Source: Oscillospiraceae bacterium
GTDB lineage: Bacteria; Bacillota; Clostridia; Oscillospirales; Ruminococcaceae
DNA length: 59,559 bases
Reading direction: 5' to 3'
Assembly (NCBI GenBank): GCA_017435565.1
Contig: JAFSEU010000032.1
Span: 1 to 59,559, forward strand
This document shows, one piece after another, positions 59,437 through 59,559 of the stretch. The notes beneath the pieces were generated by a model. The model was not told where the DNA came from. It did no database searches and saw nothing but the letters and a program-made list of their open reading frames with translations. The stretch's first letter is position 1. Each line of letters opens with the position of its first letter. A program made the translations under genes and the position numbers.

Positions 59437-59559
59437 GAAAACAACCCCCAGTTCTACTGGGGGCGACAAAAAACTTTAGTATATGCATAATAAAACCTCC
59501 GTGGTACAATTGTGTAAAGGTTTGGCGACCGCATTACACAAGAACGGAGGTTTTATAAC
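59437..59559 (+). mobile_element. Left end of a probable IS200/IS605-type element
   Basis: A short perfect palindrome CCCCCAGT-TCT-ACTGGGGG, then a nested hairpin: outer arms AAAACCTCCGT / ACGGAGGTTTT and inner arms TTGTGTAA / TTACACAA. The last bases (GGAGGTTTTATAAC) are a ribosome site placed to serve a start codon just after the window. Subterminal palindrome plus a leader that pairs with its own ribosome site are features of IS200-type tnpA genes. No transposase codons lie in the window, so this is an inference. Confidence 0.5.

Noticed and set aside
59361..59558. A 65-codon plus-strand frame at the window end
   Set aside because: It runs through a terminator, a palindrome and a nested hairpin, and ends at the ribosome site of the next gene, so it is not coding.
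54775..59559. An integrated island bounded by tmRNA 3' end repeats
   Set aside because: No second copy of the last tmRNA bases was found in the window, and no integrase is visible; only decay is seen.
1..59559. CRISPR array, rRNA genes or an origin of replication
   Set aside because: No regularly spaced direct repeats, no rRNA sequence and no dnaA-box cluster were noticed on reading through.

Overview
The window reads as chromosome of a low-to-mid GC, spore-forming, fibre-degrading Clostridia (Ruminococcus/Oscillospiraceae-like). The indications are three secreted proteins ending in dockerin modules (one GH9, one GH74, one leucine-rich-repeat protein), an uninterrupted sigK, the IspH-ribosomal protein S1 fusion typical of Clostridia, a CIRCE-controlled htpG, and Gram-positive style promoters, Shine-Dalgarno sites and lipoprotein signals. 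No species name can be given from sequence alone.

Layout. 1-6.3 kb: 3' end of an iron-dependent alcohol dehydrogenase, a metallo-beta-lactamase-fold hydrolase divergent from a tannase-like esterase, then a minus-strand LRR-dockerin protein directly upstream of an ABC exporter pair. 6.3-21.2 kb: tRNA-Trp, a Met-gamma-lyase-like PLP enzyme, CIRCE-htpG, uppP, ftsK/spoIIIE, a YgiQ-type radical SAM protein, and a tightly overlapping housekeeping run (ComEC-like hydrolase, DUF3006, BaiN-like flavoprotein, cmk, plsC, ispH-rpsA). 21.2-28.3 kb: the cellulosomal GH9 and GH74 enzymes flank sigK, an AIM24-family protein and a small membrane protein. 28.4-32 kb: an XRE repressor/ImmA peptidase pair divergent from DNA polymerase IV, then rpsF-ssb-rpsR. 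32.1-35.1 kb: a secreted ricin-lectin/zinc peptidase with two paralogous lipoproteins. 35.2-40.2 kb: pyrC-pyrF-pyrK-pyrD, a histidine phosphatase and ruvX. 40.2-44.8 kb (minus): S1-domain protein, apgM, and a two-component system. 45-54.8 kb: an orphan solute-binding lipoprotein, two hypotheticals, a GHL10 + amidase cell-wall pair, DUF1015, a second histidine phosphatase, smpB. 54.8-59.6 kb: tmRNA, decayed genes, a membrane M50 peptidase with a PqqD-like N-terminus, a BspA-like LRR protein, fragments of a histidine kinase and an AraC regulator, and the left end of what looks like an IS200/IS605-type element whose transposase would begin just past the edge.

How it works together. Most of the window is core metabolism and information processing. 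The accessory signals are: the zinc-peptidase/lipoprotein cassette (32.4-35.1 kb), whose peptidase carries an archaemetzincin-type metal and cysteine signature in an unusual secreted, lectin-bearing setting; the XRE-ImmA/dinB locus with two promoters that face each other over repeated CGAAC half-sites; the PqqD-like/M50 peptidase with a small membrane partner; and the tmRNA-proximal zone, where relics accumulate. The first of these is the best candidate for an undescribed system, but the case for it is motif-based and has not been tested by any search.
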